A stretch of DNA of 64,000 nt, taken from positions 1-64,000 of the forward strand of contig JADKCC010000030.1 in NCBI GenBank assembly GCA_016714785.1, given 5' to 3'. Shown here piece after piece: positions 36,476-46,758 of this stretch. Position 1 is the first letter of the stretch. The number at the start of each line of letters is the position of its first letter. The DNA is from Saprospiraceae bacterium (GTDB taxonomy: Bacteria; Bacteroidota; Bacteroidia; Chitinophagales; Saprospiraceae). The translations under genes were made by a program, and so were the position numbers. Under the pieces are notes generated by a model. The model saw only the letters and a program-made list of their open reading frames with translations. It was not told the origin of the DNA and did not search any database.

Positions 36476-37475
36476 TAAAGATGATTCACATGGCCACAGA
36501 CACCAAATTTCCCCAAATATTATTAGGTATCGTCATTTAGTCATGTTAAAGGCACCAAAACTGCACCGAAATGGGTTGTAATAGAAGCATTTTATACCCA
36601 AAATATAGCTAAAATCAGACTTTTTTAGGGCAAAATCGCTGCTCAGCCCCGTAAATACCGAGTCCGCAGCGGAGCATCAAATAAAAAACCTATAATTGTT
36701 AGTTTCTAAAAGGAACTAGTCAATAAAAGTGTAAAATTATTAGTTCCTGAAAGGAACCTAATGTCCTATTTCCATTTTTTCTAGTTTCTGAAAGGAATTA
36801 CCCGTCCAAAAAGCATTTTGGGACAATCCTTTCAGGAAACAATAATATTTAACCTAAAACATATATAAACCTTGGGAAACTAACCGTCCAGGAAATTCTT
36901 ATGACTAGCTCCTTAAAGGATTGTATAATATTCCAAATATTATTTGTTGCTCTTTTGGGGGCGGAATAAAATTAAAGAGATGGAATTTTGATTATAATCA
37001 TGGTCTTACTCTTAATTATAAAATTGATCAAAATATTTTGAAATATCGAACCTACGTGCTACATTTGTTCAATTAATAGTTTATATTTGCTCTAAGAAAT
37101 GAAATTGATTGGATGATGCATAGTGCTGTTAATCAAGATTATCTCATAAGTTTTTCGTGTACAAACGCTATCATAAGCGTTTAAAAAAGAATGTTATTAA
37201 CAAACTGTATGTTTGCCACTATGTTTTATTATGCATTGTAAAGTAATTTATTAAGACGTATTCTTATATTCGGGTATATACGCAATTTAGCTTATGTTCT
37301 TTTTTTTGCAAGCAACCAAAAAAAGTAAAATATGAAATATATTCAAACTATAAGATTCTTCTATTACTTGTCCAACTTTAATATTTGGTCAAAAGAACAA
37401 TGCGTAGTGCTAAATGGAAGAATTTTTTTACGATTCTGAAAATCTTTTATTCTCTACGATTAAATTGAGGTTTAT
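36476..37475. other. 1-kb non-coding stretch with palindromic repeats
   Basis: No gene is supportable on either strand. 36701-36920 carries five copies of a short palindromic motif (separate entry). The rest, to about 37475, is AT-rich with only scattered stops in all frames. Confidence 0.5.
36701..36920. repeat. Cluster of five short palindromic repeats
   Basis: Copies at 36701-36717, 36741-36760, 36781-36800, 36827-36840 (inverted) and 36905-36920 share TAGTTyCTgAAAGGAAcTA. Each half-site is nearly self-complementary. Spacing is irregular (31-78 bp), so it is not a CRISPR array. Confidence 0.6.
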
Positions 37476-38234
37476 GTACCAAAATAAAGATAATAAAGCA
37501 AAATTGATACAGTAAGTGGAACTGGGTTCGTTTTTCCACCTGAAATAGATTCAGTAAAACCCTTCCCCATTATAGTAACAAATAAGCATGTGATAAGCGG
37601 GTGCAATTAGTTTTTCAATCACGTTGACAAAAAGAATAGTGTCAATGCACCATTATTAGGGCAAATGGATCGAATGAATTTTAGTCCTAGGATGTTCAAT
37701 GGTTCTTTCATCCAGTACAACAGTTGATTTAGCAATGACCCCATTAATTCCAATTTTAGATAAATTTTCCTCTTGGGAAGAAACGTGGGCATTCTTTCTA
37801 TTCAATCTTGGAGGATATTCCCCTTAAAGAAGAATTAGAAGACTTAAAAGGTGTGGAAGAACTACTAATGATTGGTTACCCAATTGGTATTTGGGATAAT
37901 GCCATTAACTTGACCACAAGAAAAGGATAACACGCAACATCCAATTTTTGATTACCAAAATAGAAGTGAATTCGTAATTGATGCAGCATATTTCTTAGTT
38001 CTAGTGGTCCGCCTGTCATGATTAATGAAGGATCTTATTCAGTAAAAGTGGAATAGAATGGGAAAAAGAAGGTTGTTTATGGGATTTTGTAAGTAGGTCC
38101 AAATTTATCAACCAAACGGTGAGATAAAAATAATTGAAGGGATTCCAACAAGGAAAGATGCTATTGCCGTGTTTCAAATACCCTTAAACTTAGGGTATGT
38201 AATAAAATCAAATAAAAGAGTGTTAGGATTTTAA
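37476..38234 (+). pseudogene. Trypsin-like serine protease, multiple frameshifts
   Basis: Joining frames gives an S1-type serine peptidase: SGTGFVFPPE, PIIVTNKHV (catalytic His), VDLAMTPLIPIL (catalytic Asp), GVEELLMIGYPIGIWDNAIN, TATHPIFDYQNRSEFVIDAA, a degraded SSGSPVM-like segment where catalytic Ser belongs, then AVFQIPLNLGYVIKSKRVLG before the stop at 38232-38234. At least six frame changes are needed. The order and spacing of blocks match a cytoplasmic-looking protease family of Bacteroidota. Confidence 0.72.
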
Positions 38235-38287
38235 ACCTACTAGGGTTGAAATAAGCTAGTTTGTAATAATGGCCAAATCATGATGGT

Positions 38288-38316
38288 CCCCCCCGATCGT
38301 CGAAGTTGTAACTTCG
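38288..38316. repeat. Dispersed REP-like repeat, copy 1
   Basis: CCCCGATCGTCGAAGTTG followed by TAACTTCG, containing the inverted repeat CGAAGTT/AACTTCG. A second copy is at 38938-38965. It directly follows the protease pseudogene. Confidence 0.65.
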
Positions 38317-38547
38317 CAGCCATATTAACTTAATCTCTCTGACCATTCTTAGTCACCATATTGAATGCCTTAGTGCTCTCCAACGCTTCAGCGCAAAATT
38401 TCTTAGTCTGACTTAGTGAATTCTTTATGCTCCTCAGATGATATTTTTATCTTAGATTTACGGAATTAATATTTCCTTTAGGTCTTTTCTTTACATTTGT
38501 CACTTTTAAAAGCAATCATGATGGTCACAAATTAGAAAAACAATAAT

Positions 38548-38933
38548 ATGGATGAAAAAGAAATTAATGGTTTAGTATTTAACGCTCTTTCAAATTTATA
38601 TTCCATAGAAACATCTAAGGTTTCTATGTATCCACTCGATGATAAATATGGGCATTCACCTTTTTTAAGATTTAGGTTTAAATTTTTATCTAAGAATGAT
38701 TCAATTTATAGAACCATTGGTAATTCAATCTCTGGTTCTAAGGCAATTTGAAGTGGGTATGTAGTACAAATGATTAGATAAAATTTTATTATCATTCCCA
38801 AATTTTCAATATTAAAATTGAAGGTTCTTTTTATGAAAATAAAAATTTCATTGACATATTTGGCGAAAATAAATATAAGCAATTAGTAAATGAAGCAATT
38901 GCTGATATTCCATTGCTTGCACATGTCATAACA
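38548..38933 (+). pseudogene. Broken hypothetical gene
   Basis: An intact frame (38548-38751) begins MDEKEINGLVFNALSNLYSI and has coding-like composition. After a frame change near 38750 the sequence continues as IFNIKIEGSFYENKNFIDIF and LVNEAIADIPLLAHVIT up to the REP-like repeat. No family recognised. Confidence 0.45.
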
Positions 38934-38937
38934 ATCT

Positions 38938-38965
38938 CCCCTGATCGTCGAAGGATGTAACTTCG
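38938..38965. repeat. Dispersed REP-like repeat, copy 2
   Basis: CCCCTGATCGTCGAAGGATG then TAACTTCG, 650 bp from copy 1. The two copies bracket the broken gene at 38548-38933. Confidence 0.65.
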
Positions 38966-39064
38966 ATACAATATTCAAACCATCGAGCCTAAAAGTGTTA
39001 TTCAGAGACAAATTTCAAGAAATGAAACACTCGAAGTTAAATGTAAAGTAAAAAATCCAAGAAA

Positions 39065-39460
39065 ATGAAATTATTATCATCAATATTTTTTTGTCTTTTT
39101 GTTTTTTACAGTTGTAAAGATGAATATCAAGTGAAGCCGATGAAATATAACAGAAATGGAGAACAACTTTCTTGTAAAGGATTTTATAAAAAATGATATA
39201 TTACATAAAGTTATTTGCTTTTATCCTAATAATGACACTTTGTTGATAGAACATTATAAAAATGAAAAGCAAAATGGGCAATTTGTCGATATCATGAAAA
39301 TAAGCGGCTTAGCCAAATAGGGCAATTTGAAAATGGCGAATACGAAGGTGTTTGGATTAGTTATAACGCTAATGGAGATAGGGAAAGTTATTTATATTAC
39401 AGTAGGGATTACGATTATAAGTGTATTTATCTAAGGAGAAAAAGCTTGGAGATAGTTTAA
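39065..39460 (+). pseudogene. YwqK-like (MORN-type) lipoprotein, frameshifted
   Basis: MKLLSSIFFCLFVFYSC is a lipoprotein signal. The frame ends early; other frames continue as HYKNEKQNGQFVDI and IGQFENGEYEGVWISYNANG, which resemble the repeats of YwqK-type antitoxin/MORN proteins. Two frame changes are needed to reach the stop at 39458-39460. Confidence 0.55.
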
Positions 39461-39649
39461 CACGTTAATTTTAATTTTGAATTTTGGACTAATTCAGAAT
39501 AGGTAAATTTATGTACAGGAAAGAGTATAAATTAATGATAGAACTTACTCATTCAGAATATGATAGATATTCTGTTTTAAACTGCCCCTATTCTGGACAT
39601 ATTGCCCTGAGAGATTTGGTGGTTTATGCCGCTTAGGAGTGACAAAATT

Positions 39650-40345
39650 ACCGATTTTTTCTTAAACTATCTCCCTTCAGTTCGATTTTATATGAGTATG
39701 TGCCAAGCGATCTAAAACTGCGTCGGCAATAGTCTCTTCACCTATAATATCAAACCATGATGCCAGAGAAGTTGTGATGCTATAATTGTCGCTTTTTTGC
39801 TGTGCCTATCCTCTATCAATTCCATAAAATCGAGTTGATTTTGTTTTTCTAGATGTGTTAAACCGAAGTCATCCAAGATTATACATCGGCCTTCGCTGTC
39901 TTTTCAAAACTTAGAGATCGACCCATCTATCCGGCCATTCGCATTTCATCATCAGTTTTTGGCGTTGTAATAGGCTACTTTGACCCCTTGATTACAAGCT
40001 TGATGACCCTAAAGCGGATGTTAGATATGACTTGCCACATTCTGTAGCTCCTGTAATGATTACTGATGAACCTTCCCGATGTAATTGCCTGTGGATAGGT
40101 GCCTATCAAAGATTTGTCCCCAGCCCACGAGATGCGTCGTAACGCGTATTTGTTCATAGTTGTTGATATCTGAATGGCGTTCTTCAGTAGTCTTCCAGTC
40201 CTTCTATTACCCCGCTCCAAGAGCTCGGCATCCAGTAAAAGTTCGAGTCCTTCTAATAGACTCAGCTCATGTTGTCTGCGGGTATTTAGTACTGCCTGCC
40301 ATGATTTTTTCATACCCGTGAGCCTCAACTCTTCACGGTTCACTT
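39650..40345 (-). pseudogene. istB: IstB transposition helper ATPase, degenerate
   Basis: The N-terminus is clear (RLTGMKKSWQAVLNTRRQHE then LSLLEGLELLLDAELLERGN). The P-loop region is damaged. Later blocks are recovered in other frames: ILDDFGLTHLEKQNQLDFME, then SWFDIIGEETIADAVLDRL. IstB is the AAA+ partner of IstA in IS21 transposition. With several frameshifts and no istA it cannot be active. Confidence 0.8.
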
Positions 40346-40443
40346 CGTCAAAGACTTTGTCTTTGGTGCTTTGCACTTCACCTGCCCATCCGTTTCACGG
40401 TTCACTGCGTCAAAGACTTTTGTCTTTGGTGCTTTGACTTCAC
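40336..40443. repeat. Tandem near-duplicate of about 60 bp
   Basis: CACGGTTCACTTCGTCAAAG... at 40336-40383 is repeated with few changes at 40396-40443, each including CTTTGGTGCTTTG. It lies at the broken left side of the IS21 remnant. Confidence 0.65.
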
Positions 40444-40460
40444 TACGTTCATTTCCCAAC

Positions 40461-40527
40461 TGCTTGTTTTGACCGACTGTCCTCATTAAACTAACAACCC
40501 AAAACAACAGCTGACTTTTTTCAGCAA
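40461..40527. repeat. Partial copy of the MITE-like element
   Basis: TTAAACTAACAACC and CAACAGCTGACTTTTTTCAG match the shared core of the elements at 16867-17260 and 54553-54766. Confidence 0.6.
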
Positions 40528-40551
40528 GTACTTTTCTTGACAAGTTGCTTT

Positions 40552-43500
40552 TTATTCGTTAAATATTTTATCAATACCATTGTGCTTGTCATTTCTAGAA
40601 GTTGCTTTTAATGCTGATACTAAATCTAAGGTTGTGGCAGGTTGATAAGGAAAACGATGCTTTGATAATAAACTTTTCAATGCCTTATTGATTTTTTCTT
40701 CACCAATTAATAAATACAATTCATACATTTTGACTAAACCCTTATTATAAATTACATTTGAATTGTTGGGATCAAGTTAAAAGTGGTTCTTCGCCACTAA
40801 ATGCTTTTTCACTATCGAACATGTCTTGATATAGCTTTACCATTTCTAACATTTTTTCATTGCCATATTCATTTTTATAAAGCATTAACTGAGTATATTG
40901 CTCTAAGGTTTCGACTAATACACCGCTTCCTTCTCTGTAATCTGGACTCATTTGAGCATTGTGTCCCCACCATTGATGCGATAGTTCGTGAGCGGCCAAT
41001 TCATTAATTGTGTCTTGACCTTCTCCTTGAGTTAAGTTTAAATGAAATTGTTTTTCATTAATATAAATTGTGGCAGGATATGCTGTTGCTGCAAAACCTC
41101 TGGTAAAACTGCTTATTTCAGCAAAACGAATTGTTTTGAACGGATATTTTCCAAAATTGGTTTCACAATAAAGCATTGTGTTTTTTATACTTTTCATCAA
41201 ATGTGAAATGTTTTGATAATGCTTAGGTTCGTACAAAACTTCAATTTCAATATCTTTATATTTACTTTTTTGTATAGCATATTTTGCTGAAGAAACTGCA
41301 AATCGGAATGGAATATTTTTAGCTTTATAATGAAAATAATTCCGATTGTCTTTCGTATTTTTTTCTACCAATTCGCCAATAGAAATAGCTGTTTGATTGG
41401 CTGATGTTGAAATGATTGCGTCAAAGTTTATGTATTGATAATTATAGGATTTTCTAATGGAGCATCCACTTTGGTGAGCGGATCAAGTAAGGCATTTTTC
41501 TGGCTTTCTTTCTTCTTGTCTTCTATTTGGTGATCTAAATTATATCCAATAGATGGAAAATAATTGCTAATACGAATAAAAGTACCGTTATCGACCATGG
41601 CATTAAACGATTGATGACCTTTCAAGGGTTCAATTTGATATTCAAAATCAAAATGGATTGTAATCGTATCATTTGGCACTACTTTTTGTTTTGTTTTAAA
41701 CAAGTATTGTCCAAATTCATTATCTTTATTTACCAGAACTAGTTTTGATGAAGTTATTGCATTCCATGTTATTTCTTTATTGGTATTAATTAAATTTCTG
41801 AAATTTCAGATTGTGTTTTGTTGACAAAGTGTAAATTGCCTTTTACTTTATAACTGTTTTGTTCAGGAAACAAATCTATTGTTGTGCTAACATCAATAAC
41901 GGTGGGTTGCGGTTTAGTTTTATATGATTCATATTTTTCTTCGTATTGTTGTTGCCAATGAATGGCTTCTTCTTTTGAAAACTTATCATTTTTTGAACCC
42001 ATATAACTTCCAATAAATGCCATACTTACTAATGGAATAATCAAAACCAAACCTTGTTTCCATTTCACGTTTTTAATTGATTTATTCATGAAGATTATTC
42101 CTAAAAGTGAGCATGCTATCGCAAAAGAAAAACTATAGCTTATGTTTACAAAAAATGCTTCTGGGAAAATAGCCAAAACCGTTTATATCACTATACACAT
42201 CAGGTAAAAAATTAGCAAATCGCGTTAACGGATGCGATAATCCAATTTCCTTTCCAATAGATGTATTAGTGGCTAAAAGAAAAACTGCGGATACAGATAG
42301 TGCAATGTATTTGTTTTTCAAAAAGTATTGTAATCCAATAACAAATAAACCGCAAATAGAAGCGGGTAAACCTATGTAAAAAAACAATGTCAAATAAGCT
42401 TTCCAATCGATAATTGGATAGTGATACATTACTTGAAATAAAACTCCAAGCATTATACAAAAAAATATCAAAATCAACGAAATAAGCAATACGGTTATAA
42501 ATTTGATATAAATAAGCTGAATTTGAAAAAGGTGTAGAATTTTCAATGGATAAAAAATTAACACTTTTACTTTTCCATACCAATTCGCTTCCATAAAAAA
42601 TCATTGTCAATACCAATATAAAAGGAATGGTAGCCAATATGGTGTTGATCATTAAAGCTGTTGTCACAAAATATTGTGGTAATCGCACACCGCCTTCAAT
42701 TGCTCCGTACATTTCCATCCGGATAAACAAAACTACTTAAAATTAATAAAACAAATGGAATGCTTTTAATGGTTGATTTTAAATCAATCTTTAAAAAACG
42801 AAACAATAGTTGCCATGAGATAACTTGTGCCATTGGGTTTGGTTTCGGTTTTAACAAATACATATTTTCGTTCTTTAACGTCATCACTGACTAAAACCTC
42901 TTTTTTGTTTGTTCGAGATTTTAAAATAAAATAATTTATAGGCAATAAAAAAAAAGCTAAAGCCAAGTAATAATACAATAGTAATTCTGTTGATTAAATT
43001 TCGGAAAGTTGAAGTACTATCGTATTTCGTTTTAATGCCGTCCAATGTTTTGTTTGTTCAAAAAAAGCTGCCATTCCAAATGGGTCTAACTTTGCTGATA
43101 AACTCATTGTTGCATCTGAAACAGGCGAAGCGCCAGATATTAATGGTGTATTTGAAAAAATGGAAAAGAGAATATACAGTATATAAATTCCCAATCCGCT
43201 TAAATAAACAAGCATTTTATTTTTACTAAACCACGCAGTTATACAAACAATTACGGTGCAAAAAAGAATGTTTGGTACTACTATTACAAAAAAGGAATGA
43301 AAATAATGAGTTAATTGAAAAGTACCCCAATTTCCGCTGTTGTCAATTTTTATAATATGCCCTAGTATAAATCCGCATAGAAATAATAAAAAGGTAAAAA
43401 TTGCAATTCCAAAAACAACTGAAAATCGACTAATAAAATAGTTGGTCACTGTAATTGGTGTGGCATAAAGCACTGCATCAAAATGATTGTCTTTTTCTCT

Positions 43501-43728
43501 CAACAAACTTTGCGAAGCAATGATTACAATAGGAAAAAGACTTGCAAGTGAAAACATTCCAAAAAATAAATTAATAACATACGGCGAATTGTAAGTAATG
43601 TTTGCAAAACCTATTCTAGCAGAGGTTGCTATCAATATTCCAAATCCGAAAAAAGCTAGCAACATCACATAAAAAGAAATTTTACGACTATAAAATTTCC
43701 ATTCAAAAAGTAGTAAATGGCTTAACAT
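40552..43728 (-). pseudogene. ABC permease/M1 aminopeptidase fusion gene, many frameshifts
   Basis: From ATG 43728 to TAA 40552, about 1060 codons can be followed only by changing frame roughly eight times. The 5' part is a polytopic ABC-2-type permease (intact for 244 codons: FEWKFYSRKISFYVMLLAFF, SLLREKDNHFDAVLYATPI). The 3' part is an M1 metallopeptidase with AAHELSHQWWGH (HExxH) and VETLEQ (the third zinc ligand region), ending LDLVSALKATSRNDKHNG. The intact family is about 1200 residues. It starts 2 bp after the ABC ATPase stop. Confidence 0.82.
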
Positions 43729-43730
43729 AA

Positions 43731-44603
43731 TTATTGAGTTTTAGGTGTGGTGAAATAAACATCTTCTAAATCGGATACTGACCCATAAGAAGCACATTAT
43801 TTGGTTTTCATTCGAAAAAACTTTCAGACTTAATTTGCTGGCTTGCAATTGCGTGGAAATAATTTTATACTTACTCTGATAATCTGAAAGCTCATTTTTA
43901 TCAATCATTTTCTTCCAAATTTTGCCATTAATATCTTCTACAAACTGCTCAGGATTGCCACAAAGCAATAGTTCTCCTTTATCGATTATTGCCATTTTGG
44001 TGCACAAATTTCGGACATCTTCTACCAAATGTGTTGAGAGAATTACGATGATGTTTTCACCAATTTCACACAATAAATTATTGAACCTATTTCGCTCTTC
44101 AGGATCTAAACCGGCAGTTGGTTCATCTACAATAATGATTTTTGGGTTTCCTAAGAGTGCTTGAGCCACACCAAATCTCTGGCGCATTCCGCCACTATAG
44201 GTGCTTACTGCTTTGTTTTTGTGCTCGAGTAAATTGGTCTTTTCCAGTAAAGCCCCTATCTGTTCATTTCGAGATTTTTTATCATTCATTCCTTTTAGAA
44301 TAGCTAAATGGTTCAATAAATCATACGCTGTAATATTTTGATAAACACCAAAGTCTTGTGGCAAATATCCCAAATGAGTTTTGATGAAAGTAGAATTTTC
44401 AACAATATCAATACCATTAAAATTTATACTTCCTTGATCAGGCTGTTGCAAGCCTACGATGTTTTCATTAATGTCGATTTTCCTGCTCCATTTGGCCCTA
44501 ATAATCCAAACATGCCATTTTCAATTTCTAGTGAAATGTCATTCATTGCTTGTACACCATTGGAGTATGTTTTTGCAAGGTTTTTAATTTTTAAACTGTT
44601 CAT
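43731..44603 (-). pseudogene. ABC transporter ATP-binding protein, two single-base deletions
   Basis: Walker A GLLGPNGAGKSTLMKT, Q-loop LGYLPQDFGVYQ, signature YSGGMRQR and Walker B IIIVDEPTAGLD are all present. The frame is lost after GAGKSTLMKT (one A missing near 44470) and again near 43785 (one C missing), after which FSNENPNN...VYFTTPKTQ is recovered. It is the partner ATPase of the permease/M1 fusion gene. The two lesions and those in its neighbour indicate a decayed system, unless the assembly is faulty here. Confidence 0.82.
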
Positions 44604-44686
44604 TTATGTATTTTTTGTTGATTTTAGACAATAAAAGTCCAGGCTCACTCTCGTGGGCATTTTTTTAATCGATTATTTTTACTGAT

Positions 44687-44896
44687 TTATTCTTCTGCTA
44701 TGTACTCCATAATGTCTCCTGGTTGACAATTTAAAGCCTTGCAAATGGCTTCTAAAGTGTCAAACCGAATACCTTTTGCTTTTCCAGTTTTTAATATTGA
44801 TAAATTCGCAGGAGTTATGTTTAAAATTTCCGCCAGTTCTTTGCTTTGCATTTTTCTTTTGGCAAGCATAACGTCGATGTTTATAACTATTGCCAT
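44687..44896 (-). CDS. XRE family helix-turn-helix regulator
   Basis: 69 residues from ATG 44896: MAIVINIDVMLAKRKMQSKE followed by LAEILNITPANLSILKTGKA, a Cro/CI-type HTH, then LEAICKALNCQPGDIMEYIA. The frame extends further upstream, but this start places the HTH properly and lies 2 bp after the DUF2975 stop. XRE/DUF2975 pairs are common small regulatory modules; the ABC system downstream may have been its target. Confidence 0.88.
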   Translation of the reverse strand: MAIVINIDVMLAKRKMQSKELAEILNITPANLSILKTGKAKGIRFDTLEAICKALNCQPGDIMEYIAEE

Positions 44897-44898
44897 AA

Positions 44899-45415
44899 TT
44901 AAATATATAAATCTTGTTCGTTTTGTAATAGCAATCCTTGCTTGAAAATAGCAGCTAGAAAATAAATAAATACTCCAAGAAAGAAATGGATAATAGCAAC
45001 CCATTCTAATCCTTCTTCAATTTTTCCAGCAAAAATAGATGCCAATAAAATGGTAATCCATGGTAAAGTCAGATTAGCCAAGTAAAAGTACCTTAATTGA
45101 TTTATCCCATATTGTGTAAATAATTTAGGTTGTTTGAAAACTTTGAAAACATTACTTATTAATAAGAAAAACAACCCGTAAAAGCCAATTGGAATTAAGA
45201 AATTAAAAACTTTGTATGCCCAATTATTTTCACCATTTAAAAAAGGTTTATCTGTAAAAGGATAACAAATGGCAAAATATTTTTCACTATCTTTTGTAAA
45301 ATAACTCCATTCAGTTAGCAATGAAACTAATGAATACAATAGTAGCTAAATATAATATAGCCAATATTCGTGTGATATAAAATAAGGGAGTAGCAACAAT
45401 TTTTACACTTTTCAC
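44899..45415 (-). pseudogene. DUF2975 membrane protein, one frameshift
   Basis: The main part (44899-45339, 146 codons) has three to four helices and ends in LAAIFKQGLLLQNEQDLYI. The N-terminal helix is in another frame from GTG 45415: VKSVKIVATPLFYITRILAI. A one-base change near 45337-45352 would join it to LYSLVSLLTEWSYFT. The downstream XRE gene is intact. Confidence 0.75.
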
Positions 45416-45751
45416 CTGATAAGAATTTAAATTTATTGCTGCAAAAGTATAATTAATTATTGTAAAACAATAATTAATTATAAATAAAAAGTAAAATTTT
45501 AATTCTTTTTTAGATTGTTCACATTGCAAATAATAGTAAGGCCGTGTAATTGTGTTGGAGATGGCCCCATTAAAGAGCAGAATAAAATGAAAGAAACACT
45601 GCAATGGTTTTACTTAATACTATTGCTTAGGATATATTTTTATGTATTTAATCCACTCCTTAGCACGAAGGTCAACCAGCCCAATTAAATAAAATACCTT
45701 TGCTGCTCGATTATAAATTGTTAACTTTGCGACCACTAATTTACTGGCTGA

Positions 45752-46678
45752 ATGAAGATCATTTTTATGGGTACGCCTGAATTTGCAGTACCATCACTAG
45801 ACATTCTAATTGTTAATGGCTTTGATGTGGTGGCTGTCGTCACTGCTACAGATAGCTATGGTGGACGAGGTGGCAAGCAATTAATCGAATCAGCTGTAAA
45901 GAAATATGCAGTAGCACATCATCTACCAGTTTTGCAGCCAACTAATTTAAAATCTCCATCATTTATTCAAGAACTAGAAGCATACAAAGCAGATCTTCAG
46001 ATAGTTGTGGCATTTCGTATGTTGCCAGAAACTGTCTGGAACATGCCACCATTGGGCACATTCAATCTCCATGGAAGTCTATTACCGAAATATCGTGGTG
46101 CTGCACCTATCAACCACGCTATCATCCAAGGAGATGTAGAAACCGGGGTGACCAGCTTCAAATTAAAACATGAGATAGATACTGGCGATATATTGATACA
46201 GCGGAGTTTACCTATATTAGCTGATGACGACGCGGGTAGCCTCCATGACAAAATGATGGTTTTGGGAGCTGAAGTAATTTTGGAAACGGTAATAATGATC
46301 AAAAAAGGAAATATAAATTTTATCACCCAAAAAGAAGAACAGGCAACCAAAGCGCCAAAAATATTTCATGATACTTGCAAAATTGACTTTGGATATACTA
46401 TAGACCAAGTGTACAACTTCATCCGTGGTCTTAGTCCTTACCCAGCAGCTTGGTGTTGGATAGATGGCAAAGAGATAAAAATATTGAAAGCTTCCAAAGA
46501 AATCATTGAAGACGATATACCCATTAATACCATTGTTACGGATCAAAAAAAAGTACTAAAGGTTAGATGTTCGGGAGGATACATTCTATTTCACACTATA
46601 AAGCCGGAAGGTAAAAAAGTAATGACGGTCAATGACTTTCTAAATGGGCATAAGATTTTACATCATGTGATGGAGTAA
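45752..46678 (+). CDS. fmt: Methionyl-tRNA formyltransferase
   Basis: 308 residues. MKIIFMGTPEFAVPSLDIL at the N-terminus, FNLHGSLLPKYRGAAPINHA (catalytic His and the SLLP loop), DTGDILIQ and the C-terminal OB-like domain (from about 205) identify Fmt. It formylates initiator Met-tRNA. It is intact, marking the end of the decayed region. Confidence 0.95.
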   Translation: MKIIFMGTPEFAVPSLDILIVNGFDVVAVVTATDSYGGRGGKQLIESAVKKYAVAHHLPVLQPTNLKSPSFIQELEAYKADLQIVVAFRMLPETVWNMPPLGTFNLHGSLLPKYRGAAPINHAIIQGDVETGVTSFKLKHEIDTGDILIQRSLPILADDDAGSLHDKMMVLGAEVILETVIMIKKGNINFITQKEEQATKAPKIFHDTCKIDFGYTIDQVYNFIRGLSPYPAAWCWIDGKEIKILKASKEIIEDDIPINTIVTDQKKVLKVRCSGGYILFHTIKPEGKKVMTVNDFLNGHKILHHVME

Positions 46679-46758
46679 AATATCTTTTTATTTCAGAATA
46701 CCAATGAAACACTCATTTGATATCCAAAAAGGAATTAAATTTGCACCAAATTTGATAA

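Larger units (their letters stand above)
39584..40527 (-). mobile_element. IS21-family insertion sequence remnant
   Basis: The region contains a decayed istB and, at 39584-39624, sequence typical of the region after istB in Bacteroidota IS21 elements (CCCCTATTCTGGACATATTG). istA is missing: upstream of istB there is only a 60-bp near-duplicate (40336-40383 and 40396-40443) and a fragment of the MITE-like repeat at 40461-40527. Confidence 0.75.

Noticed and set aside
36043..36920. CRISPR array
   Set aside because: The 21-bp units are contiguous without spacers. The palindromic motifs downstream are irregularly spaced, of varied sequence and one is inverted. No cas genes are present.
38330..38540. 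Minus-strand coding-like stretch between repeat copy 1 and the broken hypothetical gene
   Set aside because: A few protein-like segments can be read but with stops in each frame, and no family or start is recognisable.
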